Translations under genes and position numbers: made by a program
Source: Herbaspirillum aquaticum
GTDB taxonomy: Bacteria; Pseudomonadota; Gammaproteobacteria; Burkholderiales; Burkholderiaceae_D
DNA length: 64,000 bases
NCBI RefSeq assembly: GCF_002213425.1
Contig: NZ_NJGV01000009.1
Location: forward strand, 62,001-126,000
Reading direction: 5' to 3'
In this document: piece by piece, positions 44,192-52,751 of the stretch
How the letters are laid out: every line of letters starts with the position of its first letter
How positions within the stretch are numbered: position 1 is the first letter of the stretch
Notes under the pieces: model-generated
What the model was told of the DNA's origin: nothing
The model's input: only the letters and a program-made list of their open reading frames with translations
The model's database searches: none

Positions 44192-45075
44192 TCCTGCAAG
44201 CCGGCCTGCTCACGCAGCCACTCCAGGAACGCGGCCACCGCCGGCCGGCGCGCATGATGCGCAGGATAGACCGCAAAGTGCGCCTTGACCTTGATGGCGC
44301 GCTCCAGTCCAAAGACCGGTTTGAGTTTCTTTTCCTCGATGTGCCGCGCGGCCACGGTCGCGCTCTCCAGCGCCACACCCAAGCCCTGGGTGGCGGCATC
44401 CAGTGACATCTGCGCGCGGTCGAAACGCACCGCAAATTGCTCCGGCGGGCGTACGTCCGCAAATTCCCCGAACCAGTCCGCCCACTGCACCACGCTCACG
44501 TTGCTGCGAATGAGCTTCACGCCCAGCAGATCAGCAGGTTTTTTGAGCTTGTACTCACGGATGAAAGCCGGGCTCGCCAGCGGCACGATGCGCTCTTCGA
44601 AGAGCGGCTCCACCACCAGTCCCGGCCAGTTGGGAATGCCGTAGCGGATGTCGATATCCACCTCGCCCAGTTCGAAATTGCTCTGCGAGTGCGCCGCCGA
44701 GAGATTGAAGGTGATCTCCGGATAGGTGCGCGCGAAATCATTGAGCCGCGCCATCAGCCACAGGCTGGCGATGCTGGGCGCGGAATGGATGTAGAGCGTG
44801 TTGCTCACACCCTGCCGCACATCCATGGACGCCGCCGTGATGGCGGAGATCGCGCCCTGGATGCGCGCCAGGTAGCCCTCCCCTGCCGTCGTGATGCGCA
44901 CCCCGTGCGCGCTGCGTTCGAAGAGGCGAATGCCGAGATAGGACTCCAGCCGCGCCACCTGGTGGCTCACTGCCGAGGCGGTCAGGTGCAGCTCGGCCGC
45001 CGCCAGCGCAAAACTCTTGCGCCGGGCCACCGCTTCGAAGGCCTGGAGGTTGGGTAAAGGCGGGAGAACGGCCAT
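44185..45075 (-). CDS. LysR-family regulator, GcvA-like
   Basis: A 296-residue LysR protein with HTH at about residues 8-62 (LPPLPNLQAFEAVARRKSFA, then LHLTASAVSHQVARLE), typical of the GcvA subgroup. It is divergent from the SDR/TRAP/transketolase cluster and probably controls it. The 209-base intergenic region has a GTCA-N8-TGAC dyad near 45106-45121 that could be its operator. Confidence 0.92.
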   Translation of the reverse strand: MAVLPPLPNLQAFEAVARRKSFALAAAELHLTASAVSHQVARLESYLGIRLFERSAHGVRITTAGEGYLARIQGAISAITAASMDVRQGVSNTLYIHSAPSIASLWLMARLNDFARTYPEITFNLSAAHSQSNFELGEVDIDIRYGIPNWPGLVVEPLFEERIVPLASPAFIREYKLKKPADLLGVKLIRSNVSVVQWADWFGEFADVRPPEQFAVRFDRAQMSLDAATQGLGVALESATVAARHIEEKKLKPVFGLERAIKVKAHFAVYPAHHARRPAVAAFLEWLREQAGLQDY

Positions 45076-45284
45076 GGACGGGCTCGCGGGCTAAGATGAT
45101 GATCTGTCACTTTAACATGACGAGACTTCGCTTGTCGTCAGGCGAGGAAAGTTCGACCATGCGCATCAGAACAAAAACGGAGACATGGTCAAAGCCCTGC
45201 ACGCTGCATGGCGGCACGCGCAATCGCGCATCCGCGCTGTCTCCGCTGTTGCTCACCTCAACGCAAACATCTGGAGAACACGAC

Positions 45285-46034
45285 ATGCTGCTCAAGGACA
45301 AGGTTGCCGTCATCACCGGCGGTGCAGGAATCAACGGACTGGGCTACGCCACCGCGCGCCTGATGGCCGTGCAAGGCGCCCGCGTGGTGGTGCTGGACCT
45401 GGCGCAAGCCGACCCGGCCGGTGCTGCCGCCCGTATCGGTAGCCAGCACCTGGGACTGGTGGCCGACGTCACCGACAAGGCTTCCTGCGAAGCTGCCATC
45501 GCCGAGGCCGTCAAGCAATTCGGCCGCATCGACATCCTGGTCAACAATGCCGGCATCACCCAACCCGTCAAGACGCTGGAAATCACCGGTACGGATTACG
45601 ACCGCATCCTCGATGTCAGCCTGCGCGGCACGCTTTACATGTCGCAAGCAGTGCTGCCGACCATGCGCGCGCAGCAGGGCGGTTCCATCATCTGCATCTC
45701 GTCGGTGTCGGCCCAGCGCGGTGGCGGCATCCTGGGCGGTCCGCACTATTCGGCGGCCAAGGCGGGCGTCCTGGGCCTGGCACGTGCCATGGCGCGCGAG
45801 TTCGGTCCGGAAGGCATCCGCGTCAACTGCATCACCCCCGGCCTGATCGGCACCGACATCATCAAGGGCAAGCTCACCGAAGAAAAGAAGGCCGAGATCG
45901 CCGAGACCATTCCGCTGGGGCGCCTGGGCCGTGCCGAGGACATCGGCGGCGCCTGCGTCTTCCTGGGCAGCGACCTCTCTCAGTACTGCACCGGCATCAC
46001 GCTGGACGTTAATGGTGGAATGCTGATCCATTAA
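45285..46034 (+). CDS. Short-chain dehydrogenase/reductase
   Basis: A 249-residue NAD(P)-dependent SDR. The nucleotide-binding motif is expanded (TGGAGINGLG), NNAGI is present at about residue 87, and the catalytic Ser (CISSVS), Tyr and Lys (YSAAK, about 154-158) are intact. It oxidises or reduces an alcohol/ketone, probably a polyol or hydroxyacid imported by the TRAP system downstream. The stop codon lies inside operator E. ATG 45285 follows GGAGAA. Confidence 0.92.
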   Translation: MLLKDKVAVITGGAGINGLGYATARLMAVQGARVVVLDLAQADPAGAAARIGSQHLGLVADVTDKASCEAAIAEAVKQFGRIDILVNNAGITQPVKTLEITGTDYDRILDVSLRGTLYMSQAVLPTMRAQQGGSIICISSVSAQRGGGILGGPHYSAAKAGVLGLARAMAREFGPEGIRVNCITPGLIGTDIIKGKLTEEKKAEIAETIPLGRLGRAEDIGGACVFLGSDLSQYCTGITLDVNGGMLIH

Positions 46035-46048
46035 ACGCAGCTTAATGC
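45995..46048. promoter_or_regulatory. Paired palindromic operator E before the TRAP genes
   Basis: Right site (46028-46048) reads CCATTAA-acgcagc-TTAATGC; the left arm contains the SDR stop codon. Exactly 33 bp upstream (46009-46014) the right-arm hexamer TTAATG recurs inside the end of the SDR gene, though the other arm is not conserved. The spacer acgcagc resembles the acacagc of site A1. It lies 60 bases before the TRAP binding-protein start. Confidence 0.65.
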
Positions 46049-46107
46049 TAGTCCGCGCCGGCCTGGCCGGCATCTTTCCCGATACCAGAACAAACAGGAG
46101 ACCAGAG

Positions 46108-47154
46108 ATGACCCAAGACAACAGCAAACCCGGCAAGACTACCCTGAGCCGCCGCCAGCTGCTCAAGGCCGGTACGGTGGGTGCGGCACTGCCGCTGTTT
46201 TCCATCATGAGCCGTCCGGCCAGTGCGGCCGAGTTCAACTACAAGTTCGCCACCGGCCAGGATCCGTCGCACCCCGTCAACAAGCGTGCGCAGCAGGCCA
46301 TCGACCGTATCCGTGAAGCCACCGGCGGCCGGCTGGACATCAAGCTGTTCCCGGCCAACCAGCTGGGCTCGGATACCGATTTGATGTCGCAGATCCGCAA
46401 TGGCGGCGTGGAATTCTTCAACCAGGCCAGCGTGGTGCTGTCGACCCTGGTGCCGGCGGCCGGGATCGTCAACACCGGTTTCGCCTTCCACGACTACAAG
46501 GAAGTCTGGCAGGCCATGGATGGCCCGCTGGGCGCCTACGTGCGCGCACAGATCGAGAAGGTGGGCCTGTTGACCATGTCCAAACCCTGGGACAACGGCT
46601 TCCGCCAGATCACCACTTCGACCAAGCCGATCAAGACGGCGGGCGACCTCAAGGGCTTGAAGCTGCGCGTGCCGGCCGCACCGATGCTGACCTCGCTCTT
46701 CACGGCACTGGGTGCCAGCCCCACGCCGATCAACTTCAACGAAGTCTATTCGTCGCTGCAGACCAAGCTGGTCGAAGGCCAGGAAAATCCGCTGGCCATC
46801 ATCAGCACTGCGCGCCTGTACGAAGTGCAGAAGTTCTGCACCATCTCCAACCACGTCTGGGATGCCTACTGGATCCTCGGCAACCGCCGCGCCTTCGAGA
46901 AGCTGCCCAAGGACATCCAGGAAATCGTACGTCGTGAACTGGACAAGGCCGCCACGGATGAACGCGCCGATATCGCCTCGCTGGCCGGCTTCGCCCGCAA
47001 TGACCTGCAGGGCAAGGGCGTACAGATCATCGAGGCCGACAAGGATTCCTTCAAGGCGGCACTGGCCCAGGCCAACTTCTACAAGGACATGCGCGCCAAG
47101 TTCGGCGACGAAGCCTGGAAGCTGCTGCAGAACGCCGTCGGGAGCCTGGGATGA
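46108..47154 (+). CDS. TRAP transporter substrate-binding protein, DctP family
   Basis: A 348-residue periplasmic receptor. A Tat-type signal (LSRRQLLKAGTVGAALPLFS) precedes the DctP fold; the ligand-contact Arg lies in LKGLKLRVPAAPM (about residue 190) and VYSSLQTKLVEGQENPLA is family-typical. TRAP receptors bind carboxylates, sugar acids or, less often, sugars. ATG 46108 follows CAGGAGACC. It overlaps the DctQM gene by four bases. Confidence 0.94.
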   Translation: MTQDNSKPGKTTLSRRQLLKAGTVGAALPLFSIMSRPASAAEFNYKFATGQDPSHPVNKRAQQAIDRIREATGGRLDIKLFPANQLGSDTDLMSQIRNGGVEFFNQASVVLSTLVPAAGIVNTGFAFHDYKEVWQAMDGPLGAYVRAQIEKVGLLTMSKPWDNGFRQITTSTKPIKTAGDLKGLKLRVPAAPMLTSLFTALGASPTPINFNEVYSSLQTKLVEGQENPLAIISTARLYEVQKFCTISNHVWDAYWILGNRRAFEKLPKDIQEIVRRELDKAATDERADIASLAGFARNDLQGKGVQIIEADKDSFKAALAQANFYKDMRAKFGDEAWKLLQNAVGSLG

Positions 47155-49007
47155 GCGCCCTGTCGCTGGAGCAGCCGGTGACGGATGACCGTTCGCTGGC
47201 GGCGCGCCTGGAAAATTGGCTGGGCCTGGCCATCGAGATTCCTGCCGCGGCGCTGGTGGTGGGCGAGGTGGTGGTCCTGCTGGCGGGCGTGATCATGCGC
47301 TTCATCTTCAACAACCCGATTCCCTGGGCTGATGAACTGGCCTCCATCCTCTTCCTCTGGCTGGCCAACCTGGGCGCGGCCGTGGCCCTGCGGCGCGGCA
47401 CCCACATGCGCACCACCGTGCTGGTGGGCTTCATGAGCGAACGCGGCAAGGCATGGGCGGAAGCCCTGGCCATCATCGCGCCCTGCGTGATGCTGCTGAT
47501 CCTGATGCATCCGATGTGGGAATACGCCGAAGACGAAATGTTCGTGCAGACCCCGGCGCTGGGCTGGCCCAACACCGTGCGAGCCGCTGCCGTGGCAGTC
47601 GGTGCGGCGCTGATGATCGCGCTGTCGCTGTTGCGCATCTCGCGCCAGAAGCTGGTCGACCTGGCCGGCGTGGTGGCCCTGCTGGCCGTGGTGGCCGGTG
47701 CCATGGTCCTGGGCGCAGGCTGGCTGCAGGCCATCGGCAACTGGAACCTGGTGGTGTTCTTCGGCGTGGTGCTGGGGGTGTCGGTGCTGCTGGGCATTCC
47801 CATCGCTTTCTGCTTCGGGCTGGCGACGGTGGCCTTCATGCTCACGGTCACCACCAGCCCGCTGGCGGTGGTGGCGGGACGCTTCGATGAAGGCATGTCC
47901 TCGCTGATCCTGCTGGCGGTGCCGCTGTTCATCCTGCTGGGCCACCTGGTGGAGATGACTGGCATGGCCAAGGCCATGGTGGATTTCCTGGCGTCGCTAC
48001 TGGGCCACGTGCGCGGCGGGCTGAACTATGTGCTGCTGGGCGCGATGCTGCTGGTCTCGGGCATCTCCGGCGCCAAGACTGCCGACATGGCGGCGGTGGC
48101 TCCGGTGCTGCTGCCGGAGATGAAGCGGCGTGGCAATCACGAGGGAGAACTCATTTCGCTGCTGGCCGCCTCCGGTGCCATGGCCGAGACCATTCCGCCC
48201 TCGCTGGTGTTGATCACCATCGGTTCGGTGGCCGGGGTATCGATTGCGGCGCTCTTCACTGGCGGCATCATGCCGGGCATCGTGCTGGCAGTCCTGCTGG
48301 CGATCCTCGCGCGCTGGCGCAGTGCCGAGATCATGGAAGGCATCCAGCGCGCGCCCGGTCGCGTGGTACTGCGCACGCTCATCATCGCCCTGCCTGCGCT
48401 GCTGCTGCCCATCCTCATCCGTACTGCCGTGGTCGAAGGCGTGGCCACGGCCACCGAAGTCTCCACCATCGGCATCGCCTATTCGGTGGTGGCGGGTCTC
48501 TTGGTGTATCGCCAGTTCGACTGGAAGCGGCTCTATCCGATGCTGGTCGACACCGCCGCTTTGTCGGGCGCGATCCTGTTCATCATTGGCACCGCTACCG
48601 GCATGTCGTGGGCGCTGACGCAGTCGGGCTTCTCGCATGCGCTGGCCGAGGCCATGACCAGTGTGCCGGGGGGCAAGTATGGCTTCCTGCTGGTGTCGAT
48701 CGCCGCCTTCATCGTGCTGGGCAGCGTGCTGGAGGGAATCCCGGCGATGGTGCTGTTTGCGCCGCTGCTGTTCCCGGTGGCCAAGGCCATTGGCGTGCAT
48801 GAGGTGCATTACGCCATGGTCATCATCCTCTCCATGGGCGTGGGCCTGTTTGCGCCGCCCTTCGGCCTGGGTTACTACGCCGCCTGCACCATCGGCCGCG
48901 TGCATCCGGACGTGGCCGTCAAGCGCATCTGGCCTTACCTGGGCGCGCTGGTGGTGGGCCTGCTGATCGTCGCCTTCGTGCCATGGTTCTCGATCGGTTT
49001 CCTCTGA
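47151..49007 (+). CDS. TRAP transporter fused small and large permease (DctQM)
   Basis: A 618-residue membrane protein combining DctQ (about residues 15-165, four helices, with WADELASILFLWLANLGAAV) and DctM (about 195-618, twelve helices; AKTADMAAVAPVLLPEMKRR and MAETIPPSLVLITIG are signatures). Fusion of the two subunits is known in some TRAP systems. It uses an ion gradient to drive uptake with the DctP protein. Coupled to dctP by an ATGA overlap. Confidence 0.94.
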   Translation: MSALSLEQPVTDDRSLAARLENWLGLAIEIPAAALVVGEVVVLLAGVIMRFIFNNPIPWADELASILFLWLANLGAAVALRRGTHMRTTVLVGFMSERGKAWAEALAIIAPCVMLLILMHPMWEYAEDEMFVQTPALGWPNTVRAAAVAVGAALMIALSLLRISRQKLVDLAGVVALLAVVAGAMVLGAGWLQAIGNWNLVVFFGVVLGVSVLLGIPIAFCFGLATVAFMLTVTTSPLAVVAGRFDEGMSSLILLAVPLFILLGHLVEMTGMAKAMVDFLASLLGHVRGGLNYVLLGAMLLVSGISGAKTADMAAVAPVLLPEMKRRGNHEGELISLLAASGAMAETIPPSLVLITIGSVAGVSIAALFTGGIMPGIVLAVLLAILARWRSAEIMEGIQRAPGRVVLRTLIIALPALLLPILIRTAVVEGVATATEVSTIGIAYSVVAGLLVYRQFDWKRLYPMLVDTAALSGAILFIIGTATGMSWALTQSGFSHALAEAMTSVPGGKYGFLLVSIAAFIVLGSVLEGIPAMVLFAPLLFPVAKAIGVHEVHYAMVIILSMGVGLFAPPFGLGYYAACTIGRVHPDVAVKRIWPYLGALVVGLLIVAFVPWFSIGFL

Positions 49008-49042
49008 TTTTGACGCTTTCACTCATCTCGCAAGGACTCGCA

Positions 49043-49888
49043 ATGTCTGACAATTTGGCAAACCTGCGCGCAAGCGCATACCGCATCCGCCGCAATGCCG
49101 TGCGCATGGGCGAGGTCCAGGGCCAGGGCTACATCGGCCAGGCGCTGGGCTGGGCCGACGTGCTGGCCGTGGCCTACAAGCACGCCATGCAACTGCGCCC
49201 GGATGATCCCGAGTGGAGCGGCCGCGACCGCTTCCTGCTCTCGCACGGGCACTACGCCATCGCCCTGTATGCCGCGCTGATCGAGGCCGGCATCGTCCCC
49301 GATGAAGAGCTGGAATCCTACGGCAGCGATGACAGCCGCCTGCCCATGTCGGGCATGGCGACCTATACGCCGGGCATGGAAATCTCCGGCGGCTCGCTGG
49401 GCCAGGGCCTGGCCATTGGCGTGGGCATGGCGCTGGGCCTGCGCTACAACCGCAATCCGGCCTTCGTCTACAACTCCATGTCCGATGGCGAACTGGATGA
49501 AGGCTCGACCTGGGAAGCCGCCATGGGCGCGGCGCACCACCAGCTGGGCAACCTGATCTGCCTGGTCGATATCAACAACCAGCAGGCCGATGGTCCTTCC
49601 AGCAAGGTGATGGGTTTTGAGCCGCTGGCCGACAAGTGGGCGTCCTTCGGTTGGTACGTGCAGCGGGTCGACGGCAACGACCTGGCGGCCGTGGTGCAGG
49701 CCTTCGACAATGCGCGCAACCTGAGGGACGCCAAGCCGCGCGTGATCCTGTTCGATACCCTGATGGGCAAGGGCGTGCCCTTCCTGGAGCAGCGCGAGAA
49801 GAACCACTTCATCCGTGTGGATCCGCCTGAATGGCAGCAGGCGCTGTCCATCCTCGACCAGTCTAATCAACAAGGAAGCCAAGCATGA
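49043..49888 (+). CDS. Transketolase, N-terminal subunit
   Basis: A 281-residue protein covering the thiamine-diphosphate (PP) domain. The TPP/Mg motif is MSDGELDEGSTWEAAMGAAH then DINNQQADG (about residues 146-185), a slight variant of GDGELNEG. Active-site His residues in LSHGHYAIALY are present. Split transketolases occur in sugar-catabolism operons rather than as the housekeeping enzyme. ATG 49043 follows AAGGA; it overlaps the next gene by four bases. Confidence 0.94.
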   Translation: MSDNLANLRASAYRIRRNAVRMGEVQGQGYIGQALGWADVLAVAYKHAMQLRPDDPEWSGRDRFLLSHGHYAIALYAALIEAGIVPDEELESYGSDDSRLPMSGMATYTPGMEISGGSLGQGLAIGVGMALGLRYNRNPAFVYNSMSDGELDEGSTWEAAMGAAHHQLGNLICLVDINNQQADGPSSKVMGFEPLADKWASFGWYVQRVDGNDLAAVVQAFDNARNLRDAKPRVILFDTLMGKGVPFLEQREKNHFIRVDPPEWQQALSILDQSNQQGSQA

Positions 49889-50889
49889 ACACCGTCGCAG
49901 ACAAGAAACCGCGCCTGACCACGTCGGCCATGATCGCCTCCATCGCTGCTGAAGGGCAGCGCGTGCAGGCGGCCCCGTTCGGCAAGGCCCTGGTGGAATA
50001 CGCTGCGGACCGCCCCGAGATCGTGGGCCTGACCGCCGACCTGGCCAAGTACACCGACCTGCACCTGTTCCAGAAGGCGTATCCCGAGCGCTTCTTCCAG
50101 ATGGGCATGGCCGAGCAGTTATTGATGGCCGCCGCTGGCGGCATGGCCAAGGAAGGCCTGGTGCCGTTCGCCACCACCTATGCGGTCTTCGCCACGCGGC
50201 GCGCGTATGACTTCATCCACCAGGTGATTGCCGAAGAAAACCTGAACGTGAAGATCTGCTGCGCCCTGCCGGGACTGACCACCGGTTACGGTCCCAGCCA
50301 CCAGGCCACCGAAGACCTGGCGATGATGCGCGCCATTCCCGGCCTGACCATCGTCGACCCCTGCGATGCACTGGACCTGGAACAGGCCGTGCCGCAGATC
50401 GCGGCACACCAGGGCCCGGTCTACATGCGCCTGGCGCGCGGCAATGTGCCACTGGTGCTGGATGAATACGACTACCAGTTCGAGCTGGGCAAAGCCAAGG
50501 AAATCCGCGACGGCAACGACGTGCTCATCATCTCCAGCGGCTTCATGACCATGCGCGCGCTGGAAGTGGCCAAGGCGCTGGAGGCCGACAACGTCAGCGT
50601 GGGCGTGCTGCACTGCCCGACCATCAAGCCCTTCGACGAAGCCACGGTGGTGGAACAGGTCAGGAAGAAGAACCGCCTGGTGGTGGTAGCCGAGAACCAT
50701 TCGGTCATCGGCGGCCTGGGCGAGATCGTCGCCACCACGCTGATGCGCCACCGGGTGCAGCCGGCGGGCTTCCAGATGGCCGGCCTGCCCGATGCCTTCC
50801 TCGATGCGGGCGCGCTGCCGACCTTGCATGACCGGTATGGGATCAGTTGCGAGGTGTTGAGCCGGCGGATCAGGGAGTGGTTGAAGTAA
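49885..50889 (+). CDS. Transketolase, C-terminal subunit
   Basis: A 334-residue protein with the pyrimidine-binding (Pyr) domain and C-terminal domain. The conserved Glu that activates TPP lies in FFQMGMAEQLLMAAAGGMA (about residue 79), with PFATTYAVFATRRAYDFI following. It forms the enzyme with the subunit encoded upstream, moving two-carbon units between sugars. It ends the TRAP/transketolase unit. Confidence 0.94.
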   Translation: MNTVADKKPRLTTSAMIASIAAEGQRVQAAPFGKALVEYAADRPEIVGLTADLAKYTDLHLFQKAYPERFFQMGMAEQLLMAAAGGMAKEGLVPFATTYAVFATRRAYDFIHQVIAEENLNVKICCALPGLTTGYGPSHQATEDLAMMRAIPGLTIVDPCDALDLEQAVPQIAAHQGPVYMRLARGNVPLVLDEYDYQFELGKAKEIRDGNDVLIISSGFMTMRALEVAKALEADNVSVGVLHCPTIKPFDEATVVEQVRKKNRLVVVAENHSVIGGLGEIVATTLMRHRVQPAGFQMAGLPDAFLDAGALPTLHDRYGISCEVLSRRIREWLK

Positions 50890-50922
50890 GCAGACGCGCG
50901 AGGTAGTGATGAATCAGTTCGG

Positions 50923-51118
50923 TCAGTCCAACGGGCGAGCAAACTGGTTCATCAGGCGCGCACGTTCGACGTCTTTGATTGCGCTAGCCAGTAAAACAGC
51001 ATCGTTGCTGGCACGTATCTCGCGCAGATACACGTCAATGCTGTCTTCATCAACAAGGAACAAGGAACAAGGCTGCATCGAAAGGTGGTAGCGTTGCGAG
51101 GGAAATACGCTTGCTCAT
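50923..51118 (-). pseudogene. Broken addiction-module antitoxin gene
   Basis: Starts MSKRISLATLPPFDAALFLV and then shifts frame at three tandem copies of a 7-base unit (AACAAGG on the plus strand, 51052-51072). Removing one copy restores DEDSIDVYLREIRASNDAVL, LASAIKDVERAR, the typical middle of RelB/HigA-like putative addiction-module antidote proteins. It then stops early (RLMNQFARPLD), lacking the DNA-binding C-terminus. No toxin gene is adjacent. It is therefore doubly broken. Confidence 0.7.
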
Positions 51119-51163
51119 GCTGATCCTTCCAGGCTGACAGTGATTGGAAAGCGATGATGATTG

Positions 51164-51199
51164 CATGAAAAAAGGAGACCTCGGTCTCCTTTTTTCATG
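51164..51199. terminator. Bidirectional terminator after the cytochrome c gene
   Basis: Perfect 17-base arms (CATGAAAAAAGGAGACC and its complement) around two bases, with T runs in both directions. It serves the minus-strand cytochrome gene, whose stop lies 16 bases away. Confidence 0.9.
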
Positions 51200-51214
51200 G
51201 CGTATTGCTGGGGC

Positions 51215-51529
51215 TTACTTCAGGCTCAACACCCACTTCACCAGCTCCTTCGCCTCAGCCTCGGTCACCTGGCCCTTGTTGGCCGGCATCGCTACCGCGC
51301 CCCAGACACCGCCGCCGCCGTTGAGGACCTTCTGGGTCAGCTTGGCTTCGGCATCCTTCTGGCCGGCGTATTTCTTGGCCACTTCCTTGAAGGCGGGGCC
51401 GACGATCTTGGCGTCCACCGAGTGGCAGGCCATGCAATTCTTGGACTTGGCCAGTTGCGCATTGGCCATGGCTTCGGCGGAAATGGCCGAACCGGCCACC
51501 AGGGTGGCGATCAACAACAGGTATTTCAT
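51215..51529 (-). CDS. Class I c-type cytochrome (c551/c5-like)
   Basis: A 104-residue periplasmic electron carrier with a signal peptide (cleavage near residue 22). The haem-binding motif CMACH is at residues 32-36, and the axial Met is in VAMPANKGQ (about residue 82), flanked by GGGGVWG. The size and motif match cytochrome c551-type proteins that donate electrons to terminal oxidases or reductases. Single-gene transcript with its own terminator. Confidence 0.94.
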   Translation of the reverse strand: MKYLLLIATLVAGSAISAEAMANAQLAKSKNCMACHSVDAKIVGPAFKEVAKKYAGQKDAEAKLTQKVLNGGGGVWGAVAMPANKGQVTEAEAKELVKWVLSLK

Positions 51530-51724
51530 GGGGGCTCCTCAGCAAGCGGTGGACGACGGTCACGCCTGCAGCGGCATTCTCCAGGCGCTTCGCAGGCGGG
51601 GCTATTCTACCCGGCTTCGCCACGCACCCTCTATCTGCCCGCGCGTATATCTGTCATAGATCAAATTCCATGACGGAAATATCACGCCCCCCTCGCCTTG
51701 TCGCCGTGCAAGGCCGGAGATATC

Positions 51725-52663
51725 ATGGACGCCCGACTCATTCGGATCCGATATCAGTCCATGTCCGACCATCCCCGCCTGGAATTGCGCCAGCTGCGCT
51801 ACTTTGCCGCCGTCGCCGAAGAAAAGCATTTCGGCCGCGCCGCCGCGCGCCTGCACATGACCCAGCCGCCGCTGTCGCAGACCATCGCCGCGCTGGAGGA
51901 GCAACTCGGCACCCCCCTGTTCCAGCGCACCAAGCGCAGTGTGGCGCTCACCCCTGCCGGCGAAGCCCTGCTGCCGGAGGTACAGCGCATCCTGCAACAG
52001 GCCGCCGCCCTGCCCGACCTGGCCCGGCGCGCGGCCAGCGGGGCATCGGGGCTGTTATCGCTGTCCTTCATATCGAGTGCGGACTACAGCATCCTGCCCC
52101 CGCTCCTGCAGCGCTTCCGGGCGCGCTATCCGCAAGTCCAGATCGAATTGCGCGAAGCCACCACCGATATCCAGCTGGAAGACCTGATGCAAGGCAAGAT
52201 CGACGCCGGCCTGCTGCTGCCGCCGCTGCCGGAGAAAGCCGCGGCCGTGCTGGATGTGCGCCCGGTGCTGTCGGAACCGCTGATTGCAGCGCTGCCCGAA
52301 GGCGCGGTCAAGAAACGCGGGCCGGTAGCGCTCAAGAGCCTGCGCGAACTGCCGCTGATCATTTTCCCGCGCCGCATTGCGCCGGCCTTCCATGACACCA
52401 TCCTGTCCTGCTTTCGCGATGCGGGCGTGACGCCCCATATCGGCCAGGAGGCAATCCAGATGCAGACCATCGTCGGCCTGGTCTCGGCTGGCATGGGAAT
52501 GGCGCTTGTGCCACAATCCGTCTCGAATTTGAAACGCCCGGGCGTGGACTACCGCCGGCTCTCCGATCCGGCACCGGAAATCCAGACCGGCCTGGCCTGG
52601 CGGCGCGACAACCCGTCCGGCGTGCTGCGTGCCCTGCTGGACCTCTTGGACATGCCTGCCTGA
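51725..52663 (+). CDS. LysR-family regulator, BenM/CatM-like group
   Basis: A LysR regulator of 312 residues from ATG 51725 (GGAG five bases upstream) or 300 from ATG 51761; the second fits the usual beginning [23 protein letters not shown] spans [20 protein letters not shown]. The effector domain ends at about residue 300. The style resembles BenM/CatM/XapR-type regulators of aromatic acid or nucleoside use. It is divergent from the cytochrome gene and followed by lgt; no obvious target gene is adjacent. Confidence 0.9.
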   Translation: MDARLIRIRYQSMSDHPRLELRQLRYFAAVAEEKHFGRAAARLHMTQPPLSQTIAALEEQLGTPLFQRTKRSVALTPAGEALLPEVQRILQQAAALPDLARRAASGASGLLSLSFISSADYSILPPLLQRFRARYPQVQIELREATTDIQLEDLMQGKIDAGLLLPPLPEKAAAVLDVRPVLSEPLIAALPEGAVKKRGPVALKSLRELPLIIFPRRIAPAFHDTILSCFRDAGVTPHIGQEAIQMQTIVGLVSAGMGMALVPQSVSNLKRPGVDYRRLSDPAPEIQTGLAWRRDNPSGVLRALLDLLDMPA

Positions 52664-52751
52664 TCCCATTGCACGGGAATCGCTGCTGCGAACTTGCGCA
52701 AGCCGGCGCGCTCCAACCGCCGTTCCGCCCAACAACAGAAAGATCAAACTC

